From Geosiphon pyriformis (lineage: Eukaryota > Glomeromycota > Glomeromycetes > Archaeosporales > Geosiphonaceae), in assembly GCA_016748015.1 (NCBI GenBank), contig JAAOMT010000675.1, positions 241,341-305,340 of the forward strand: a DNA stretch of 64,000 bases, written 5' to 3'. Below the pieces are notes generated by a model, which ran no database searches, had not been told where the DNA came from, and saw nothing but the letters and a program-made list of their open reading frames with translations. The position numbers were made by a program, and so were the translations under genes. Each line of letters opens with the position of its first letter. Position 1 is the stretch's first letter. Positions 58,872-64,000 of this stretch are shown here, piece by piece.

Positions 58872-61800
58872 TCTATATAATTCCAATACTCATGTATTTT
58901 AGCTGAATTAATCTTGTTTTTACCTTTGTTTTTGGTCAGATGTTCTTAGTATAAAACCAACTTAAACCAGTATAACTTGGACCAATTACTCTTAATCATA
59001 ACAATTAATGATACTAATTTCTCCTCTTTTATTTTTTTTTATAAAGCAGCAATATAGAAAAATTAACTTTTTGAAAATAAATTTCATAATAGCCTGGTAA
59101 AAAAGAGAAGCTCCTCTTAGAATTAAATATTAACATTATTTTATTAGCTTACCAGAAAGACAAAAAGATATTACCAGATCTTAGCAACTGTGCTTAACTA
59201 ACTTAAAAAAATAGCTTACATACATGAAGTTGTAACATCACAAAATCATCTCTCTGTGTCTTATAACTAAAGAACTTCATGAGTAAATTCACATCAATCA
59301 AAAAAACTTTTAGAAACTAATAACATTAACATATTAAACAAGTCTATTAACAGAAAACCTTCAAAAGCTTTCTAGAAATTCAAATTTTAAACACCAAATA
59401 TTACCACTATATATCTTTAAGTTTATCTGTAAAAACAGCTAAATAGTGACATGACACTTTAATAAAAAGTGTAAGATTAAAGATGATGATAGTATTGGCA
59501 AAAAAATCAGTATATTCATTGCCAACAACTCTAAAATAACCATTAATCTTGTTTTAATTGACTGAAAAATTCTTTAATATAATAATCTGGTAAATTTGGT
59601 TTCTTTCTATCTAGCATTTAGCACAAAAATTAGAACTGATAATTTTATTAATTAAGATACTCATATCTATTAACACTTGGCTATTTGTAAACAAAGTAAT
59701 TGAGCTAAACATTAAAACACATTTCAAAGTAAGAGTGATGGCTTGCAGTTCTGTCAGAGTTAAAGAAAGCAAGCCACATACTTTAATTCTTATATTTACA
59801 TTAATGTTCAGAAAATAGGTAATAGTACTATTATAAGCATAAATAGATTCCAAATTTTTAACTAAACTATTCATATAAACAACTATGTTATTTGACTTAT
59901 TTTTTATAAAACACTCATTAACATATCTAAATTTACTAAAACAATAACCAGAAGAAAGATAAAAAGCCAAAATATTATTATTAACTAAGCCACTATTCTT
60001 AATGAATTTAACCAGCAAATTAAATCAACTAGAAATTAGACTCCTGAAATCCAGTTTTTTTCATTTGCAAAAATTGCTCTATGTAAAACATTTGCCATGA
60101 CAATACAAAAGTTGATTTGCAAAAATAATACCAAATTTTCTCAGTAATTTCACCACTTTTATATATTTTTTTAAGTCCAAATATCTGTAATAGTGATATT
60201 ACTATTAATATAGAAAACATTTAACAAGTTATTGTTTAAGGATAACTTACACAATGCCAGAGTATTAGTTACACTGACCAGAAAGCAATTCACAAAATTA
60301 ATTAACAATGTGATCAAAAAACATAGAAGTTGTTAAGACATTTAACTAATAGCTTGCAAATCTATTGTTCTGTGTTCAAACAATTTGCCAAAAATGTCAT
60401 TTGAGTTGACAAAAACTACCAAATTTGTTAAAAAATTTTTGGTTTGCAATTATTTAAATAACTTAAGATCATACAACTCAAAATAAAAAATAACTTTATT
60501 GGGAAAATTTTTAAGTAAATTGGCATTAAGCTTTAGTTTTTTTTTAATATTTTGTTTTATTTTTCACACATATTTACTGAAGCATGACTAAACTGTAATT
60601 TGTAACCAACTATAAGTTGTAGAACAGCAGACATTAAATACAGAAATTGCTTATTAGATACAGCTTTCTTTAAAACCAGATTTGTAAAAAACTTAACATC
60701 TGACTAAATCTTGCCAAGACTTGATTTAAAAAAACTATTAGTAGATAAAAAAATGCCCAAGTATCTATAAAATTCATCTTTCTTTACTATAAAAATGTTT
60801 AAACTACTTATTAACAAATAAAAAACTTCTACTTTTTAATTAATAAGTATAGTGACTGTTTTATTCATATTAATAAAAATATTATTGATTTGAAAAAATT
60901 CATTAGCTATGTCTAATATAGCTGAATAATGAACATACTATTCTCAATCCAAATTGTGTTATCCACAAAAGTATTTGCTATTAGAAAAAATATTTTGCTA
61001 CCTTTAAGATCTTGTTTATCAGTCCATATAAAAAATTTTAAATCTAACTAATAATTATACAAATTATTATGTCTTTTAATTTTATAAAGTAAAAAATCAT
61101 AAAAGATTCTTTACAGCAATGGCAAAAAAACCTTACTTAATCCAGCCTATCATAAACAATATACTTTTTGGTAAGTCTAAAATTTGTTATAATTTAGTTA
61201 GTCTAATTATTATTTATATTCTTAAAAAACTTAATAAAATAAAAACATATCTTAATCTTAGTTAAACTGTTTTTTAAGTGGTTTTATTTAACAAAATCAT
61301 ATGCTTTATCTATATCTTAGAGTTACAGTTTTTTGTTCTTTTCCAATACATTCTTAATAACAGAACTAACAACAAAAATAGGAATTTGAATAGACATGTC
61401 TTTTAAAACTGAAAAATTATTACTACTCAAGACTTCAAAGTTACTACAAACCAAAGAAATCTTATTTAAAAAGATTTTAGATAGAATTTTTTGGGCTGTT
61501 TTAATTAAAACTATTGGCCTGGTATTCATAAAAGTTTTTTTTCAATTGTATGACTTTAGTATTATAGAAACCCAGATCTTTTTTTACTGTATAAAAATTA
61601 TATTTAACACCAAATATACATTGAAAATATCTAACAAATCATTCAGAACTTGCTCATTATTATGTTTCCAGAGCTTATTAAAAATATCAAAAAAACCAGT
61701 AGTTTTTTTATTAGATAGATTTTTAACAACTTGCAAGAACTTATCAAACTTAATATTACACATAATTTTTGAAAAGACATTATCATTAATATGCTTTAAA

Positions 61801-62060
61801 AGTACATATTAATTGGAACATTGATTAGACAAAACATTAAGTATTATGTGCTTTTTTATTTATTTTTCCATAATTGCATTAATTATAAATTTGATTTTAC
61901 ACAGCTTTAGAATTAATTTATTATTAATTACCAAGTAGTCAAGTACTACCTTTTAAAATAGCTGATTCAATATATTCTTAATTATTTTTTTCTTATCAAA
62001 ACAAAAATTTTTCATACATCTGTCTATAGTTTTTTTGATAAGCTTATTTCTAGTAATCTT

Positions 62061-62105
62061 AAATTTATAATACTTGAATTTATAATACTTGAATTTATAA
62101 TACTT
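62061..62105. repeat. 15-bp tandem repeat inside LINE
   Basis: Three copies of AATTTATAATACTTG on the plus strand, coding YYKFK units on the minus strand within the decayed ORF2. The 43-51 kb LINE has a similar two-copy expansion near 47.03-47.06 kb. Confidence 0.8.
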
Positions 62106-64000
62106 TTTTTTGATTCTTAACAGATAATATAAAATTTTCTTCAAACTTTTGTTATTATTAATCATAATGCCCACTCCAAAAGTTTTTTTCTTGTTAATGA
62201 TAAGCCAAATATTAATAAAACAATCAGTTTTTGAATCTTAATTTAGTTTTAAGCTCTTCACAATTTTGGCCACCAATAACTCCAACTTAAAAAACTTTAA
62301 TAATTGCTTATTTTTTGAATATTTAAATTTATTGAACCAAAATCTAGAAAACACCTTATCAGCAGAATTTATTACTATTTTCTTTATGATTTTTCATATA
62401 GTATTTAAATTGCCACAACATTTTGTACTATTGAAATCAGCCAATTTTTTTAAGAATTTGTTCAATGAGCACTCTTTGAATTGTAACTACTTACTGATTT
62501 CAGCATCTTTAATTTTGAACTTTCATTTATTTTTATTAGTTTATTTATATTTATTATTAAGATAAACATTTAGGAAACTATTCAAACCAATTATGACTGA
62601 AACTGTTTTGTAATTAGTATTAAAATACTCAAACATATTGTTAATCTTATGGCCAATAATCACAAATTTTAGGTTTTAGTTAACAAAAATAAAATTAATA
62701 ACCTTTTTAACACTCCTAGAATTGTTTTAAGTAGAAATCTTGGCTAATAAATATTTATTAAATAAATTAATTAAGCCTAAATTCACACAAAACTTAAAAC
62801 ACACACTTTTTTTTGAACTGTTTTTATTGAAATCTCTACCCAATATCACAAAAGTGGTAAAATTAATAGTTTTAACAATAAAAAAATTAATTTTTAATGC
62901 TTAACCAAATCTAATTTTAACAAAAGCATTTGCATACAAGTTCAAAATTATAACTGATAATTTACTCTTAAATAAAAACTATACTAAAATAATTTAACCA
63001 AAAATTTTATTTATCTTTAAAACATAAAAAGCCAAAAAATTGTTCATGATAATTGTCACACCAGCACCAAAAAAGCTTTTATCTAAATTAAATATAAAAA
63101 TTCTTATTTTATTAAACTTACTTACTATTCATAACATAATATTAAATCTTAAATTTGTTTCTGTAATAATAGAAATTATATTACTTAATTCAATATACTA
63201 ATAAACTATATTTTCTTGTTTAGCAAAAATGTTGATATTATAAACATTATATGTAACAAATCTCCAGATCAAATTAGTTAATGAAATAAGACAACCACAG
63301 ATAGATTTAAGCCAGCACATAATTAATCTAATTTTATCAATATTAAACTAATTAAAACTTCAAAAACCACTATTTTTAATTCCAAGCTGCTCACTTTAGT
63401 GTTTAAAATTTTCAAGCTACTCAAACTTAAATTCAAAATTTTTTTATTCACAACTAAAAAAAGAAGAACAAATAATATAATTAAGTTATCCAAAATTATA
63501 TCTAAATTCAGATTCGAATTTAATAATATAAACACAGTAAGAAAGAAAAATTAAGAGGTAAACACCAAGAGTATAAGATCTATAAAGCTTAACTTATGCA
63601 CAATATTAGACACTTAGTTAGCCAAAAACTCCAAAAAATATTCTAAAGAGACCAAACAAGCATTTAAAGAAAAGTTATCTGATAAAATAGAAGGAGATTT
63701 CTTATTAAAACCTAAAACACCAAGAAAAAAAGAGCCAAAACCAAAACCAAAAAACAACTTGTTAAAAACAAAAGCTGTTAAGACTATTTAAATCCAGAAC
63801 TTGTCATCAAAAATAGTAAAATAAAAGATAGAAACATTTTTTTTGGCATACAACTTGGCCAGCAAAAGACAATATTTATCTAAAGCAAACTTTTTAAATA
63901 TTCTTAAAGAAGAAAAGATAGAAAAACCAAAAGCATTACACTTTAAAACAAAATGACCAAAACAGTTATATTTCTTATATTAAACTAAATTCATTTTAAT

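Larger units (their letters stand above)
57540..64000 (-). mobile_element. Third LINE copy, heavily mutated, runs off the window
   Basis: Collinear with the other minus-strand LINEs. 3' UTR near 57.55 kb; RNase H at 59.6-60.0 kb (TLTELQAITLTLK, LFTNSQ where the intact copy has LFSDSQ); reverse transcriptase at 60.8-61.8 kb with FVDN near 60.97 kb; endonuclease at 62.5-63.25 kb; ORF1 end at 63.3-63.5 kb; zinc knuckle near 63.94 kb. The 5' part of ORF1 lies beyond the window. ORF2 is split by about 1 kb of inserted LTR-like sequence between ~58.44 and ~59.43 kb. Confidence 0.8.

Noticed and set aside
1-64000. tRNA, rRNA or riboswitch genes
   Set aside because: No cloverleaf with A/B boxes or rRNA-conserved stretch was noticed on reading; a covariance-model scan would be needed to exclude them.

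Overview
The window looks like nuclear DNA of a filamentous fungus, most likely an arbuscular mycorrhizal or related Mucoromycota lineage. Three things suggest this. A NudE-type dynein-pathway gene and a coiled-coil membrane-protein gene have short GT-AG introns. The non-LTR (LINE) and Ty3-type retrotransposon remnants are of a fungal kind. There is also a ~2 kb block whose reading frames open only if UGA is read as Trp, as in Mollicutes, which live inside many of these fungi. The species cannot be fixed from the sequence alone.

The DNA alternates between moderately AT-rich islands and extremely A+T-rich blocks almost without CpG. Islands lie at about 10.5-17.0, 17.5-25.8, 29.0-29.9, 34.2-40.9 and 52.8-56.3 kb. 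AT blocks lie at about 1.0-10.4, 25.9-29.0, 29.9-34.1, 40.9-52.7 and 56.3-64 kb. The AT blocks are not random: they are retrotransposons degraded by C-to-T/G-to-A change. In a decayed gag/protease at 5.4-7 kb the frame stays open for hundreds of codons and the only stops are TAA, mostly where Gln (CAA) is expected.

Layout. 1-1.0 kb: 1.35 units of a 747-bp tandem repeat. 1.0-10.4 kb: decayed LTR-type elements and one copy of a dispersed non-coding repeat. 11.2-12.5 kb (-): a multi-exon coiled-coil gene with one in-frame stop. 12.7-14.4 kb (+): a broken transposase-like gene. 14.5-16.5 kb (-): three Mollicutes-like ORFs. 16.7-16.9 kb (+): a transposase tail. 17.9-18.5, 19.4-19.9, 20.6-20.9 and 23.9-24.1 kb: small unrecognised genes or fragments. 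21.7-23.2 kb (-): NudE, six exons, 314 aa. 29.0-29.9 kb (+): a 5'-truncated LINE. 30-33.2 kb (+): a degraded LINE with a nested repeat. 34.2-40.9 kb (-): a full-length LINE flanked by a perfect 12-bp target-site duplication and silenced by five point nonsense codons. 43.4-50.9 and 57.5-64 kb (-): two heavily mutated LINE copies with nested LTR-like insertions. 53.3-55.7 kb (-): a three-exon, 742-aa membrane-anchored coiled-coil protein.

Most notable: the UGA=Trp block, which implies endobacterial DNA inside a fungal chromosome (or an assembly chimera), and a graded series of LINE copies recording CpA-to-TpA (RIP-like) mutation in a fungus outside the group where RIP is well described.
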